DNA of 64,000 nt from Lolium rigidum (lineage: Eukaryota; Streptophyta; Magnoliopsida; Poales; Poaceae), in assembly GCF_022539505.1 (NCBI RefSeq), contig NC_061508.1, forward strand, positions 62,815,754 to 62,879,753, given 5' to 3'. Under the pieces are notes generated by a model. The model was given only the letters and a program-made list of their open reading frames with translations, was not told the DNA's origin and searched no databases. A program made the position numbers and the translations under genes. Below, piece by piece: positions 34,388-47,989 of the stretch (position 1 is its first letter; each line of letters starts with the position of its first letter).

Positions 34388-36973
34388 AGCATCCCTAAGC
34401 TTAGTTTCGCTCGTCCCGAGCAGGTAAAACGATAACAAAGATAATTTCTGAAGTGATATGCCATCATAACCTTGATCATACTATTTGTAAACATATGTAG
34501 TGGATGCAGCGATCATAACAATGGTGATGACATGAGTAAACAGGTGAATCATAAAGCAAAGACTTTTCATGAATAGTACTTCAAGACAAGTATTAATAAG
34601 TCTTGCATAAGAGTTAACTCATAAAGCAATAAATCAAAGTAAAGGTATTGAAGCAACACAAAGGAAGATTAAGTTTCAGCGGTTGCTTTCAACTTGTAAC
34701 ATGTATATCTCATGGATAATTGTCAACATAGAGTAATATAACAAGTACAATATGCAAATATGTAAGAATCAATGCACAGTTCACACAAGTGTTTGCTTCT
34801 TGAGGTGGAGAGAAAAAGGTGAACTGACTCAACATAAAAGTAAAGAGAATGGTCCTTCAAAGAGGAAAGCATCGATTGCTATATTTGTGCTAGAGCTTTT
34901 ATTTTGAAAACATGAAACAATTTTGTCAACGGTAGTAATAAAGCATATGAGTTATGAAAGTTATATCTTACAAGTTACAAGTCTCATGCATAGTATGCTA
35001 ATAGTGCCCGCACCTTGTCCTAATTAACTTGGACTACCGGATCTTTGCAATGCACATGTTTTGACCAAGTGTCACCATGGGGTACCTCCATGCCGCCTGT
35101 ACAAAGGTCTAAGGAGAAAGCTCGCATTTTGGATTTCTCGCTTTTGATTATTCTCAACTTAGACATCCATACCGGGACAACATGGACAACAGATAATGGA
35201 CTCCTCTTTAATGCATAAGCATGTGGCAACAATTTTTATTCTCATATGAGATTGAGGATATATGTCCAAACTGAAACTTCCACCATGAATCATGGCTTTA
35301 GTTAGCGGCCCAAAGTTCTTCTCTAACAACATGCATGCTCCAACCATGAAGGTGGTAGATCTCTCTTGCTTCAGACAAGACGGACATGCATAGCAACTCA
35401 CATGATATCCAACAAAGAATAGTTGATGGCGTCTCCAGAAACATGGTTACCGCTCAACAAGCAACTTAATAAGAGATAAAGTGCATAAGTACATATTCAA
35501 TACCACAATAGTTTTTAAGCTATTTGTCCCATGAGCTATATATTGCAAAGGTGAATGATGGAGTTTTAAAGGTAGCACTCAAGCAATTTACTTTGGAATG
35601 GCGGATAAATACCATGTAGTAGGTAGGTATGGTGGACACGAATGGCATAGTGGTTGGCTCAAGGATTTTGGATGCATGAGAAGTATTCCTTCTCGATACA
35701 AGGTTTAGGCTAGCAAGGTTATTTGAAACAAACACAAGGATGAACGGTACAGCAAAACTCTCATAAAAGACATATGGTAAACATTATAAGACTCCATACC
35801 GTCTTCCTTGTTGTTCAAAACTCAATACTAGATGTTATCTAGACTCTAGAGAAACCAAATATGCAAACCAAATTAGCAAGCTCTAAGTATTTCTTCATTA
35901 ATGGGTGCAAAGTATATGATGCAAGAGCTTAAACATGAGCACAACAATTACCAAGTATCAAATTATCCAAGACATTTTAGAGTTACTACATGTAGCATTT
36001 TCCAATTCCAACCATATAACAATTTAACGAAGAAGAAACTTCGCCATGAATACTATGAGTAGAGCCTAAGGACATATTTGTCCATATGCAACAGCGGAGC
36101 GTGTCTCTCTCCCATAAAGTGAATGCTAGGATCCATTTTATTCAAACAAAACAAAAAACAAAAACAAACCGACGCTCCAAGCAAAGTACATAAGATGTGG
36201 CCGAATAAAAATATAGTTTCGGGGAGGAACCCGATAATGTTGTCGATGAAGAAGGGGATGCCTTGGGCATCCCCAAGCTTAGACGCTTGAGTCTTCTTAA
36301 TATATGCAGGGGTGAACCACCGGGGCATCCCCAAGCTTAGAGCTTTCACTCTCCTTGATCATATTGCATCATACTCCTCTCTTGATCCTTGAAAACTTCC
36401 TCCACACCAAACTCGAAACAACTCATTAGAGGGTTAGTGCATAATAAAAATTCACATGTTCAGAGGTGACACAATCATTCTTAACACTTCTGGACATTGC
36501 ATAAAGCTACTGGACATTAATGGATCAAAGAAATTCATCCAACATAGCAAAAGAGGCAATGCGAAATAAAAGACAGAATCTGTCAAAACAGAACAGTCCG
36601 TAAAGATGGATTTTATTAGGCCACCAGACTTGCTCAAACGAAAATGCTCAAATTGAATGAAAGTTGCGTACATATCTGAGGATCACTCACGTAAATTGGC
36701 ATAATTTTCTGAGTTACCTACAGAGAACTAGACCCAGATTCGTGACAGCAAAGAAATCTGGAACTGCGCAGTAATCCAAATCTAGTACTTACTTTTCTAT
36801 CAACGGCTTTACTTGGCACAACAAAACATAAAACTAAGATAAGGAGAGGTTGCTACAGTAGTAAACAACTTCCAAGACACAAAATAAAAACAAAGATACT
36901 GTAGTAAAAACATGGGTTGTCTCCCATAAGCGCTTTTCTTTAACGCCTTTCAGCTAGGCGCAGAAAGTGTAAC
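34388..36973 (-). other. non-coding 3' tail of Gypsy copy A
   Basis: A 2.6-kb stretch after the protease stop with no open frame of interest; collinear with 53554-56139 of copy B. It contains two copies of the polypurine-tract sequence (36267-36282 and 36325-36340) besides the true tract next to the LTR (34388-34404), which has one base change. Confidence 0.8.
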
Positions 36974-37609
36974 TCAAGTAACATCGAGAGATGAAGCATC
37001 AACATCATAATTTGTTCTAATAATAGAATCATAAGGTACCTTCATTCTCTTTCTAGTGAAGTGTTCCATACCTTTCTTGAGAGGAAATTGATATTTAATA
37101 TTACCTTCCTTCATATCAATAGTAGCACCAACGGTTCGAAGAAAAGGTCTTCCCAATATAATGGGGCAAGATGCATTGCATTCAATATCCAAGACAACAA
37201 AATCAACGGGGACAAGGTTATTGTTAACCATAATATGAACATTATCAACTTTCCCCAAAGGTTTCTTTTTAGCATTATCAGTGAGATTAACATCCAAATA
37301 ACAATTCTTCAATGGTAGCAAGTCAAGCATATCATAGACTTTTTTAGGCATAACAGAAATACTTGCACCAAGATCACATAAAGCATTACAATCAAAATCT
37401 TTGATTCTCATTTTAATGATGGGCTCCCAACCATCCTCTAGCTTTTTAGGAATAGAGGCTTCGCGCTCTAGTTTCTCTTCTCTAGCTTTTATGAGAGCAT
37501 TTGTAATATGATGCGTGAAAGCCAAATTTATAGCACTAGCATTAGGACTTTTAGCAAGTTTTTGCAAGAACTTTATAACTTCAGAGATGTGGCAATCATC
37601 AAAATTCAA
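36974..37609 (-). CDS. aspartic protease domain, copy A
   Basis: The frame continues the gag-protease polyprotein after the one-base loss. The retropepsin active site reads ALCDLGASISVMP (catalytic Asp in the D-L-G-A-S context; the family usually has D-[ST]-G-A). The distal protease motif is CPIILGRPFLRTVGA (ILGRPFL). It ends at 36974 in YDVDASSLDVT and a stop. Retropepsin would cleave Gag. No polymerase follows. Confidence 0.85.
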   Translation of the reverse strand: MNFDDCHISEVIKFLQKLAKSPNASAINLAFTHHITNALIKAREEKLEREASIPKKLEDGWEPIIKMRIKDFDCNALCDLGASISVMPKKVYDMLDLLPLKNCYLDVNLTDNAKKKPLGKVDNVHIMVNNNLVPVDFVVLDIECNASCPIILGRPFLRTVGATIDMKEGNIKYQFPLKKGMEHFTRKRMKVPYDSIIRTNYDVDASSLDVT

Positions 37610-37620
37610 ACCATTATAAT

Positions 37621-38115
37621 CTAAAGCAATGGGATCATCATCCCCAATGTTGGAAAAAATTTCAGCAGCTTTATCACAGGCAGTTTCAGCAGTTTTAGCA
37701 GTTTCAGGCAGTTTTCGCGCTTTGCATTAGGAGTAGAAGCATTGCCAACACCAATTATTTTATCATGGATAGTAGGAGGTGCAGCAACATATGAATCATT
37801 AGCATTGCTAGTGGTGGTAATAGTCCAAACTTTAGCTACATTTTCCTTTTTAGCTAGTTTTTCATTTTCTTCTCTATCCCACCTAGCACGCAGTTCAGCC
37901 ATTAATCTTATATTCTCATTAATTCTAACTTGGATGGCATTTGCTGTAGTAACAATTTTATTTTCAATATCCCTATTAGGCATAACTTTCGATTTCAAAA
38001 GATCAACATCGGAGGCAAGACTATCAACTCTAGAAACAAGAATATCAATTTTATTGAGCTTTTCCTCAACAGATTTGTTAAAGGCAGTTTGTGTACTAAT
38101 AAATTCTTTAAGCAT
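37621..38115 (-). CDS. Gag C-terminal coiled-coil part, copy A
   Basis: It begins MLKEFISTQTAFNKS and has heptad-like spacing (SVEEKLNKIDILVSRVDSL). A one-base loss near 37713 (GCGCGAAAA against GCGCGCAAAA in copy B) shifts the frame, so the last roughly 33 residues are aberrant and the frame ends early before the protease. Confidence 0.7.
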   Translation of the reverse strand: MLKEFISTQTAFNKSVEEKLNKIDILVSRVDSLASDVDLLKSKVMPNRDIENKIVTTANAIQVRINENIRLMAELRARWDREENEKLAKKENVAKVWTITTTSNANDSYVAAPPTIHDKIIGVGNASTPNAKRENCLKLLKLLKLPVIKLLKFFPTLGMMIPLL

Positions 38116-39086
38116 GGCCTCAAGTCCAGGGGTGTATTCCTATTATTGTTGTAAGAATTCCCATAAGAATTAGCATAACCGTTACCATTATTATAAGGAT
38201 ATGGCCTATAGTTATTACTAGAATTGTTCCGATAAGCATTGTTGTTGAAATTATTATTTTTAATGAAGTTTACATCAACATGTTCTTCTTGGGCAACCAA
38301 TGAAGCTAATAGAACATTATTAGGATCAACATTAGTCCTATCATTCGCAAGCATAGACATAATAGCATCAACTTTATCATTCAAGGAAGAGGATTCTTCA
38401 ACAGAATTTACCTTCTTACCTTGTGGAGCTCTTTCCGTGTGCCATTCAGAGTAATTAACCATCATATTATCAAGAAGCTTTGTTGCTTCACCAAGAGTGA
38501 TGGACATAAAGGTACCTCCAGCAGCTGAATCCAATAAATTCCGTGAAGAAAAATTTAGTCCTGCATAGAAGGTTTGGATAATCATCCAAGTAGTCAGTCC
38601 ATGGGTTGGGCAATTTTTAACCAGAGATTTCATTCTTTCCCAAGCTTGAGCAACATGTTCATTATCTAATTGTTTAAAATTCATTATGCTACTCCTCAAA
38701 GATATAATTTTAGCAGGGGGATAATATCTACCAATAAAAGCATCCTTGCATTTAGTCCAGGAATCAATACTATTCTTAGGAAGAGATAGCAACCAATCTT
38801 TAGCTCTTCCTCTTAATGAGAAAGGAAACAATTTTAATTTTATAATGTCACCATCTACATCTTTATACTTTTGCATTTCACATAGTTCAACAAAATTATT
38901 GAGATGGGCAGCAGCATCATCAGAACTAACACCAGAAAATTGCTCTCGCATAACAAGATTAAGTAAAGCAGGTTTAATTTCAAAGAATTTCGCTGTAGTA
39001 GCAGGTGGAGCAATAGGTGTGCATAAGAAATCATTATTATTTGTGCTAGTGAAGTCACACAACTTAGTATTTTCAGGGGTAGCCAT
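37995..39086 (-). CDS. Gag of Gypsy copy A (retrotrans_gag)
   Basis: The frame opens MATPENTKLCDFTSTNNN and holds the retrotrans_gag core: LFPFSLRGRAKDWLLSLP, DAFIGRYYPPAKI, QAWERMKSLVKNCPTHGL, TFYAGLNFSSRNLLDSAAGG. The asparagine-rich tail (NNNFNNNAYRNNSSNNYRPY) follows. After NRNTP (about 38130) the reading moves to another frame, where gag continues as MLKEFISTQTAFNKS. The same shift occurs in copy B, so it is inherited or a shared sequence error. Gag forms the virus-like particle in the cytoplasm. No zinc knuckle is visible. Confidence 0.85.
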   Translation of the reverse strand: MATPENTKLCDFTSTNNNDFLCTPIAPPATTAKFFEIKPALLNLVMREQFSGVSSDDAAAHLNNFVELCEMQKYKDVDGDIIKLKLFPFSLRGRAKDWLLSLPKNSIDSWTKCKDAFIGRYYPPAKIISLRSSIMNFKQLDNEHVAQAWERMKSLVKNCPTHGLTTWMIIQTFYAGLNFSSRNLLDSAAGGTFMSITLGEATKLLDNMMVNYSEWHTERAPQGKKVNSVEESSSLNDKVDAIMSMLANDRTNVDPNNVLLASLVAQEEHVDVNFIKNNNFNNNAYRNNSSNNYRPYPYNNGNGYANSYGNSYNNNRNTPLDLRPCLKNLLVHKLPLTNLLRKSSIKLIFLFLELIVLPPMLIF

Positions 39087-39339
39087 TTTAGCAACAGTAA
39101 ATAAAGCAAACTAGATAAAGTAAATGCAAGTAAACTAATTTTTTTGTGTTTTTAATATAGCAAACAAGACAGTAAATAAAGTAAAGCTAGCAACTAATTT
39201 TTTTGTGTTTTGATATAATGCAGCAAACAAAGTAGTAAATAAAATAAAACAAGACAAAAACAAAGTAAAGAGGTTGAGAAGTGGAGACTCCCTTGCAGCG
39301 TGTCTTGATCTCCCGGCAACGGCGCCGAGAAAAAGAGCT

Positions 39340-40941
39340 TGATGGCGTGTATTTCACACGTTCGTTGGGCAACCCCAAGAGGAAGGTATGATGCGCACAG
39401 CAGCAAGTTTTCCCTCGGAAAGAAACCAAGGTTTATCGAACCAGGAGGAGCCAAGAAGCACGTTGAAGGTTGATGGCGGCGGGATGTAGTGCGGCGCAAC
39501 ACCGGAGATTCCGCGCCAACGTGGAACCCGCACAACACAACCAAAGTACTTTGCCCCAACGAAACAAAGTGAGGTTGTCAATCTCACCGGCTTGCTGTAA
39601 CAAAGGATTAACCGTATTGTGTGGAAGATGATTGTTTGCAGAGAAAATAGTAAAAACAAGTATTACAGCAGATTTGTATTTCAGTATTAAAGAATGGACC
39701 GGGGTCCACAGTTCACTAGAGGTATCTCTCCCATAAGATAAAAGCATGTTGGGTGAACAAATTACGGTCGGGCAATTGACAAATAGAGAGGGCATAACAA
39801 TGCACATACATGACATGATAAGTATAGTGAGATTTAATTGGGCATTACGACAAAGTACATAGACCGCCATCCAACCGCATCTATGCCTAAAAAGTCCACC
39901 TTCGAGGTTATCGTCCGAACCCCCTCCAGTATTAAGTTGCAAAGCAACGAGACAATTGCATTAAGTATGGTGCGTAATGTAATCAACAACTACATCCTCG
40001 GACATAGCGCCAATGTTTTATCCCTAGTGGCAACAAGCACAACACAACCTTAGAACTTTCTGTCATCTGTCCCGGGTGTCAATGCGGGCATGAACCCACT
40101 ATCGAGCATAAGTACTCCCTCTTGGAGTTAAAAGTAAAAACTTGGCCGAGCCTCTACTAGAAACGGAGAGCATGCAAGATCATAAACAACACATGTATAA
40201 TAACTTGATAATTAACATGACATAGTATTCTCTATCCATCGGATCCCGACAAACACAACATATAGAATTACGGATAGATGATCTTGATCATGTTAGGCAG
40301 CTCACAAGATCCAACAATGAAGCACAATGAGGAGAAGACAACCATCTAGCTACTGCTATGGACCCATAGTCCAGGGGTGAACTACTCACACATCACACCG
40401 GAGGCGACCATGGCGGCGTAGAGTCCTCCGGGAGATGATTCCCCTCTCCGGCGGGGTGCCGGAGGCGATCTCCTGGATCCCCCGAGATGGGATCGGCGGC
40501 GACGGCGTCTCTGGAAGGTTTTCCGTATCGTGGCTCTCGGTACTGGGGGTTTCGTCACGGAGACTTTTTATAGGCGGAAGGGCAGGTCAAGAGGCGGCAC
40601 GGGGGCCCCACACCACAGGGCCGCGCGGCCAAGGGGGGGGGCGCGCCGCCCTATGGTGTGGCCCCTCCGTGGCCCCTCTTCGTCTCTCCTTCGGACTTCT
40701 GGAAGCTTCGTGAGAAAATAGGCCCCTGGGCTTTGATTTCGTCCAATTCCGAGAATATTTCGTTACTAGGATTTCGAAACCAAAAACAGCGAGAAAACAA
40801 CAACCGGCACTTCGGCATCTTGTTAATAGGTTAGTTCCAGAAAATGCACGAATATGACATAAAGTGTGCATAAAACATGTAGGTATCATCAATAATATGG
40901 CATAGAACATAAGAAATTATCGATACGTTGGAGACGTATCA
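39340..40941 (-). repeat. 5' LTR of Gypsy copy A
   Basis: It is 1602 bp, starts TGATACGTCTCC at 40941 (minus) and ends GCCATCA at 39340. The primer site GGCGCCGTTGCCGGGAGA, close to the tRNA-Asp type, follows at about 39327-39310 after an 11-13 base spacer. Confidence 0.9.
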
Positions 40942-40946
40942 ATGAA

Positions 40947-42606
40947 CGAGACTAACCCTTGAAGATTTCCAAAGCCTACAAGAGGAGGCTCTCGTTGCTG
41001 CGGTAGACGATCACTTGCCGCTTTCAAAAGCGCGTAGAAGATCTTGACGGTGCCACAATCGGGCAGCACCTCCGTACTCGGTCACACGTTCGGTGTTGAT
41101 GAAGACGACGTACTTCTCCCCGTTCCAGCGGGCAGCGGAAGTAGTAGATCCTCCTCGGAATCCCGGCAGCACGACGGTGTGGTGGCGGTGGTGGTTGAGA
41201 ACTCCGGCAGGGCTTCGCCTATGCGCTGCGGGAGTTTGTATGTGGAGGAGGGGAGGCTAGGGTTTGGGGAGAGGGGGCTATGGGCGCCGGCCTCAAGGGG
41301 GCAGGGGTGGTGCGGCCAAGCCATGGCTGCCCCTCTCCCTCTCCTCCTCATTATATAGGTGGAACCCCAAGGGTTTGCCCAAAGTCTTCGAATAAGACCC
41401 CAACAGAAAAACTGCCTTATGGACGAAACCTAGAGGGACAGGGACTCTCCCCTTCCCTATTTTCTTGGCCGGCCAAGGAGGTGGAATCCATCATGGAATC
41501 CACCCTCCCACTTGGTTGGCTGGTTAGGGTTTGTGGAGTCCCTCCGGGACTCCTCCTTCCATAGTGATTTATTCCGGATAATTCTAGAAACCACCTTCCA
41601 TAAATTCACCGGATCATTTCCAAACTTGGAAAGTGACTTTCTATATATGAATCTTATTCTCCGAACCATTCCGGAACTCCTCGTGATGTCCTGGATCCCA
41701 TCCGAGACTCCGAACAAAACTTCGAACTCCATTCCATATTCCATATCTACTTAAATGACATCAAACCTTAAGTGTGTCACCCTACGGTTCGCGAACTATG
41801 TAGACATGGTTGAGACTTCTCTCCGACCAATAACCAATAGCGGGATCTCGAGATCCATAATGGCTCCCACATATTCAACGATGACTTTAGTGATCGACTG
41901 AACCATTTACATACGATACTGATTCCCTTTGTCACGCGATATTTTACTTGTCCGAGGTTTGATCATCGGTATCTCTATACCTCGTTAAACCTCGTCTCAT
42001 GACAAGTACTCTTTACTTGTACCGTGGTATGTGGTCTCTTATGAACCATTCATATGCTTGCAAGCTATTAGACGACATTCCACCGAGAGGGCCCAGAGTA
42101 TATCTATCCGTCATTGGGATGGACAAATCCCACTGTTGATCCATATGCCTCAACTCATACTTTCCGGATACTTAATCCCACCTTTATAACCACCCATTTA
42201 CGCAAGTGGCGTTTGATGTAATCAAAGTACCTTTCCGATATAAGTGATTTACATGATCTCATGGTCGAAAGGACTAGGTAACTATGTATCGAAAGCTTAT
42301 AGCAAATAACTTAATGACGTGATCTTATGCTACGCTTAATTGGGTGTGTCCATTACATCATTCATATAATGACATAACCTTGTTATTAATAACATCCAAT
42401 GTTCATGATCATGAAACCATGATCATCTATTAATCAACAAGATAGTTATACAAGAGGCTTACTAGGGACGCCTTGTTGTTCACATAACACACATGTATCA
42501 ATGTTTCGGTTAATACAATTATAGCATGGTATGTAAACATTATCATAAACACAAAGATATATTATAATAACCATTTTATTATTGCCTCTTGGGCATATCT
42601 CCAACA
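40947..42606 (-). repeat. 3' LTR of the minus Angela, main part
   Basis: It is collinear with 60934-62596. Its outer start on the minus strand, TGTTGGAGATATG, is at 42606. The polypurine tract GTGCAAGTGGGAGAGC (42607-42622, minus) precedes it. A TATATAAT box on the minus strand lies at about 41351-41358. Confidence 0.92.
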
Positions 42607-42622
42607 GCTCTCCCACTTGCAC

Positions 42623-45476
42623 TAGAGTCAATAATCTAGTTTACATATGTAAAGATATAACACCTTGGCCTTCCGGTGCTTTATCATGTTTTGCTCACGG
42701 GAGAGGTTTTAGTCAACGGATCTGACACACTCAGAAACATATGTATTTTGCAATTCATTTGCGTCTCAACGCATCACTTATTTTCCAAATGAGTCGGCAT
42801 TATTCTTATATGTTCAGTCCTCTGGTGGAACCTTAATTCCGCGGTCTGAAATATGTCACTAATATTGTCATACACAATATAGCTTCAAAGTTCTGACACT
42901 ATCGGAGCTACACCAAGTTCTCAAAGAACCTCTTAACTTAACATCCTCAGTCATTGTCAAAACAATGACATACTCTGCCTTTGTTTGTAGAATCCGTCAC
43001 AATATTTTAGAACTCTTCTAAATCTAGCATAGACAACTTCTTAGCTCATTGTGCTACCTTTTAATCAACACTTAGCCTAATTGAGATTTGAAATTCATTT
43101 TTATATGTGACCAAACTAATATCGGTGCAACAACTTACAGCGATTTGTTTGTCATTTTTACATACAAAAATATATATATATCCTTGGTTCTTCTTAAGTA
43201 CTCAAGAATATTCTTACTGTTTTTCAATGATTATCATATGAATCATTCTGGTACGTGCTCATAACATTTTTAGAGCACAGGACATCTGATTGTGTACATT
43301 TTATTCGTGATCTATAATCACTCATGTGTTTTTACTCATTGAGTGTCAGACACACTCAAGTCTTGTTAAACTTTCACATGACAAGAACATTTTCTTAATA
43401 TTTCTATATTGAACTACTTCAATATCCATTCTATGTACTTTGACTTAAACTTTATTATGTGTTTCAATCTATCTTCATAGATCTTGACACTAAATTTGTT
43501 TAAGTCCATATCCTTTCATTGAAGTTAATTTCTCAATGAAACCTTTTTAATCAAGTATATAATTACATCATTTATAACCAACTATGTTTCATCTACATAA
43601 AGTATTATAAATATGTCTCAGCGCACCCACTTAATTTCTTGCAAATGCAAGCCTCTTCATCGTCTCTGATGAAATCAAAAACTCTTTGACTATTTCATCT
43701 GGTGAAGATTCCAACTCCGCGATACTCACTTCATCCAATTGAAGTTCGTATACCTATCTAGTATTCCACGGACCAGCAAAACTCTTGGTTGTATCTTGTA
43801 TACACCTTTACTACACACTTCTGTAAAGTAATGTATTTTTTCATCCTACTAGCATATCTCATAAAAGAAATATGTAGCGATTACTAGAATAATCCTCATA
43901 GACTATAAGCATTGCTACGGAAGATCTAATCTTATCGTAGTCAACTCTTTGAACTTTGTCGTAAACAACTTTTCGACAAGTAAAGCTTCTTCAAGGATAT
44001 TTCATCCAAGTCCATCAATTCTATAGATCCATTTACTTTCAAAAAGTATTTATCTATCTTGGATTTCATGGCGTATAGCCATTTTAACGGAGTCAGGGCC
44101 CATCATAACTTCTTTGTTTGTAGTTGGTTTATCATTGTTCAAAATCAATCCTTTGTCCACAAATCATTTATTTGATCACAAAGTAAACCATACCTACAAG
44201 GTTCAATATGTACTTCGATCTCCATGGCTAAAACACTTTGTAGTCATGGGAGCCATGATCGTCGTGGCCGCTTCCGGAACCATTTCCGATGCTGTACTAC
44301 TCTAATCATTTTGCTCAGGTTCATAAACCTTATCAAGTTCTATTGTCCTCCCACTCAAATACTTCGCTAGAAAACAATTTCTTGGAAATAAGCAAGTAAC
44401 ATTAACAAACACTTTTGTCTTTTACTTCATAGTAGAAAGAATTCCCTATCAATTCTTTGGGATAACCAACAAAGACATTGATCCGATTTTGGTTGTAAAC
44501 TTATTTACTTATGCTATGCATACCAAAATTTAAGAAAAGACTATTAGGGTTCATACCCATGTCATAACTCGTATGATGTCATTTCAACGGATCATGATGA
44601 TGCGCTATTTAGTGTAAAAGCGGTAGTCTCTAAAGCATAATCCACAAAAATATAATGGCATTAATATTATATCTCATCATTCATCCAACAAGGTTTGGAT
44701 ACATCTCTCGGATACTTCATCATCACTATGATACTCCAAGAAACATGAGTTGTAGAACAATTTCATAACACTCTTAGATGTTCACTAAAACTCGTAATTC
44801 AAATATTTCCACCATGATCCAATCATAGATATTTGATTTTTCTATTACAATGATTTCCACTTCATGCTGAAATTTATTTGAATCTATTCAAATGTTTCAA
44901 ACTTCTTCCTTATTGAATATATCCACACATATATACTCAATTCATCGTTGGAAGTTTTCATGAAGTAGAAGAATATCCCGCACACAACTATGCCCAGTGA
45001 ATCACATACATCATCATGTATTTTTCCACTAAGTTAGTTGCCCGTTCAACTCTTGGCCTATGAACGGTATTTTAGTCATTCTCTTTAGAAACGATTTGCA
45101 AGCGTCAAACGATTCAAAAAATCAAATGACTCCAAAAATCCATTTGCATGGAGTTCCTTCATGCGTTCCTTTCTAACATGACCTAAATGGCGGTTCCACA
45201 AATAAGTGGAATTCTTAATCATTTGCCTTATGGCATTTTAGTGTCAGTAATTATGTATGTGTGATTCACCATTAAGATTTATAATAACTTATCCATCGTA
45301 CATGGAGTAATGTCATAATTTGAACAACTCATTGTTTTTATTTGACCATAGCAAAATAACAATTATTAAGTTCTTTATTATAAATTCTAAGGGCTAGATA
45401 GAATGCCAACGATGAACATAATAACACTTTATTTTTGTTCCAGACGTGCATTCCTATCATATTCCTTGTCAGTCAC
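42623..45476 (-). pseudogene. Angela pol remnant (pre-integrase, RT and RNase H traces)
   Basis: On the minus strand three landmarks in correct order survive: YLWNRHLGHVRKERMKELHA near 45190-45130 (gag pre-integrase domain), GPDSVK and, after a one-base shift, WLYAMKSKID near 44100-44045 (start of the reverse transcriptase region), and TKAEYVIV near 42985-42962 (the SSTEAEYIA-type RNase H motif). Many stops and frameshifts separate them, so no active integrase or reverse transcriptase can be made. The solo LARD LTR is inserted upstream of the pre-integrase domain. Confidence 0.75.
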
Positions 45477-46352
45477 TGTAATGTCCCAGGTTTAGAGACG
45501 ATCGAGGGGTAGATTTTAGAAAGGGATGTGCATTGCATTGTAATTTACGGGGAAATTTCGCGCTTTTAAACAAAAACTGCATCGAAGGGGGACAGGTTTC
45601 TCTCTCGACACTTTACAGGGTTAGGGTTTCGAGAGAGCTATGAACTTGTTCCTACTTAGCTAGATTAGGGTTTTGAGAAGAGAGAAGAGATGATGCATCA
45701 CAATCTTAAGTTGCATGATTGAATTCAAACCAAATTTGAATTTGAATTTCATATTCAAACATCAAATTGATACCACATCATTCAAACTTAAGATAATTCA
45801 ATAAGTAATTAAAAGTAATCAAGAATATAAATAATACAACAATTATATAAAGCTCATTAAGGAAAATGGGAGCTTTATTGATATACACACAAAATACAAT
45901 GTCATTTACAATATCCATAATTAGAAAAAGGAATATACAACACTTTACAAGAATTGGAAAAAAAATTAGAAAAGAAAATAAAAAGAAAAGTACAAGGATG
46001 GATCCTATCCTAAATACTACAAGATCATCTTCACTTGATCTTGGACTTGATGACCTCCATATTCATCTTGATCAATTGTTGATCCCTGCACATAATCACA
46101 ACAAATTAAAGTTATGCCAAGTGGCATAGCCACTTGGTAGGTTAGAAATCAAATGAAAATATGAAATAAGCAGATAGGACCAAAGTGGCCGAGCTGATCC
46201 ATGCCACAGTCAAGTTCCAGGTCCAAGTGCACAGCACCTGTCTACACACACACACAGCCTGCTCACAAGGCTGTGTGCATGCAGCACACACACACAGTGA
46301 GTCACCCAAAGGGAAAGGTGGAGCTGTCGACCAGGGATGCAATGGCTGGCCA

Positions 46353-46360
46353 CATATAAG
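46353..46360 (+). promoter_or_regulatory. probable TATA box of the solo LARD LTR
   Basis: CATATAAG within GCCACATATAAGCTTTTCCC, followed by a leader-like sequence with few upstream ATGs. Position is roughly 0.9 kb into the LTR. It is less certain than the TATAAATA box of the first LARD. Confidence 0.35.
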
Positions 46361-47989
46361 CTTTTCCCATCCAAAACCCCAGTCATTTGCTTCATCCATC
46401 GACAGGCAGCAGTGGTAAGCCACCAAGAACAGCAAGAATAGCTCAAGAACACCAAGAACAGATGAACAGCTAAAGCTATTTCATCCACTCCACAATCACC
46501 AGAAATTAAACCAAGACCACAAGCTTGCTAGGAGGAGCAGGGCAAGCAAAAGATCATCACGAAGCAAACCCTCTACACCAACAATATTTCTAGGAGCTGG
46601 AGTGAGGTATACAAATCATCATGAACAAACCAGGATGGTTTTGTTCATAAATAAGCATATGCATCAAGCACACATAAGCAAAAGGGTGTGAGAACTAGTT
46701 TGTATCATCATCCGGCTACTAAGCCTTTTGGTGCAAGCAAACTAGAGAACGAGACAGTGGGAGATTTCCAAGGGGAACATTGGCATGTCAACAAGATGAC
46801 ATACCGAGAGAAATCCAACTCTGGATTAATCCCTAACTAGCCATTCAAAATCATCTAGCACCTAAAGCCAAGCAAGCCATTAGATATTAGACAGATCATG
46901 TCCATTTTTGTTGTCAACAGCAAAGATACTGGAAAACCAACATGGTTTCTTCCAGTGAGATATTCACCAAATCACAGCCAGCCAACAAAGGTGGGAGCTA
47001 CCCTAACAACGAAAGATTTGCTCGTCGGGGCCACCTCAACCACTTCACCAAATCCCACAGAGAAGCCATGCACAAATATCATCACCCAGATGGGTTCAAA
47101 AAGGATCTAGGGTTCCCAATAGATGTTGGCATCCCTCTAGCTCAATCTTATTAATATTAAGATGATCATTACTGATAAACAACTTACATCATTTATCTAT
47201 TTAGCCAAGCAAGGAATTACAGATAAATGAAACAGACCAGTAACCAAGCACCAACTCCTTGCCAGTGAACCAATGGCTCACTGCAAGCATCAGATGATGC
47301 TTGAGCAAGCATTACCATTCACTAGCACAAGTGTATGCATCACACGGACACCCAGGAGAGCACCAGCTAAACATAAGCATGAAACATCAGCCAGTCACCA
47401 AGCATCTGATGATTATAAGATCATCAGAGCTTGGCAGAGCATGCTAGAGCCAAGCCTAGCATCAAAACATGCACCCTATAAATTAATTGGTCACATAACA
47501 GGAATAATGGCCTAGCAGACAATCAAATACATGTTATATAAATGTATACAGAAGCACATCATCAAGGGATGGTGTTGTTTAGCCCACGAGCATGCTCAAG
47601 TGAGCAAGACTATGAATGATAGCACACTGAAGAGCACCCATGTGCACTGGTTCTTGCAAATTTGCAAGAAATTGCACAATATAATCAAGCCGGGGACGAG
47701 GATTATGCACACACAATATGTCCAAGTGACGAGTAAAAATAATAGGAGCAAGCCGAGTAGGCCATGAGCATCACTGGATGCTCATGAGCAATCACAGGAG
47801 GGCCACAGCAGGAGATCACCATGAACAGAAGTAGCTAGAAAGCACAGAAGCATGGCAGTAACAGCACAGCAAGCAGCATACGCATAGCGATGAGAGCAAG
47901 CACATTAGCTAGGAGCCATGGCGCATGTAGGCGAGCGACAATGAGCACAGCCACGAACGAGTATAGGCACAAGGGACGAGCATGCGGTG

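Larger units (their letters stand above)
32791..40941 (-). mobile_element. gag-protease-only Gypsy element, copy A (TR-GAG type)
   Basis: This is a complete element of 8151 bp with 5-bp target duplication ATGAA (32786-32790 and 40942-40946). The LTRs start TGATACGTCTCC and end ACGCCATCA on the minus strand. The internal region (34388-39339) encodes only gag and an aspartic protease, then about 2.6 kb of non-coding tail. No reverse transcriptase, RNase H or integrase is present, and there is no sign that one was recently deleted, because copy B has the same structure. Athila-lineage Gypsy by gag type, LTR start and tRNA-Asp-type primer site (Fatima-like in Triticeae terms, name uncertain). Confidence 0.9.

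Noticed and set aside
32791..41000. Open frames of 70-145 codons in the Gypsy LTRs, repeated near 49700-51200 and 56200-57800
   Set aside because: They are LTR sequence appearing in four copies; the frames are not conserved between the copies.
41044..41754. Open frames of 80-104 codons, repeated at 61035-61745 and inverted at 63602-63991
   Set aside because: They are parts of the Angela LTR present in three copies here, not genes.
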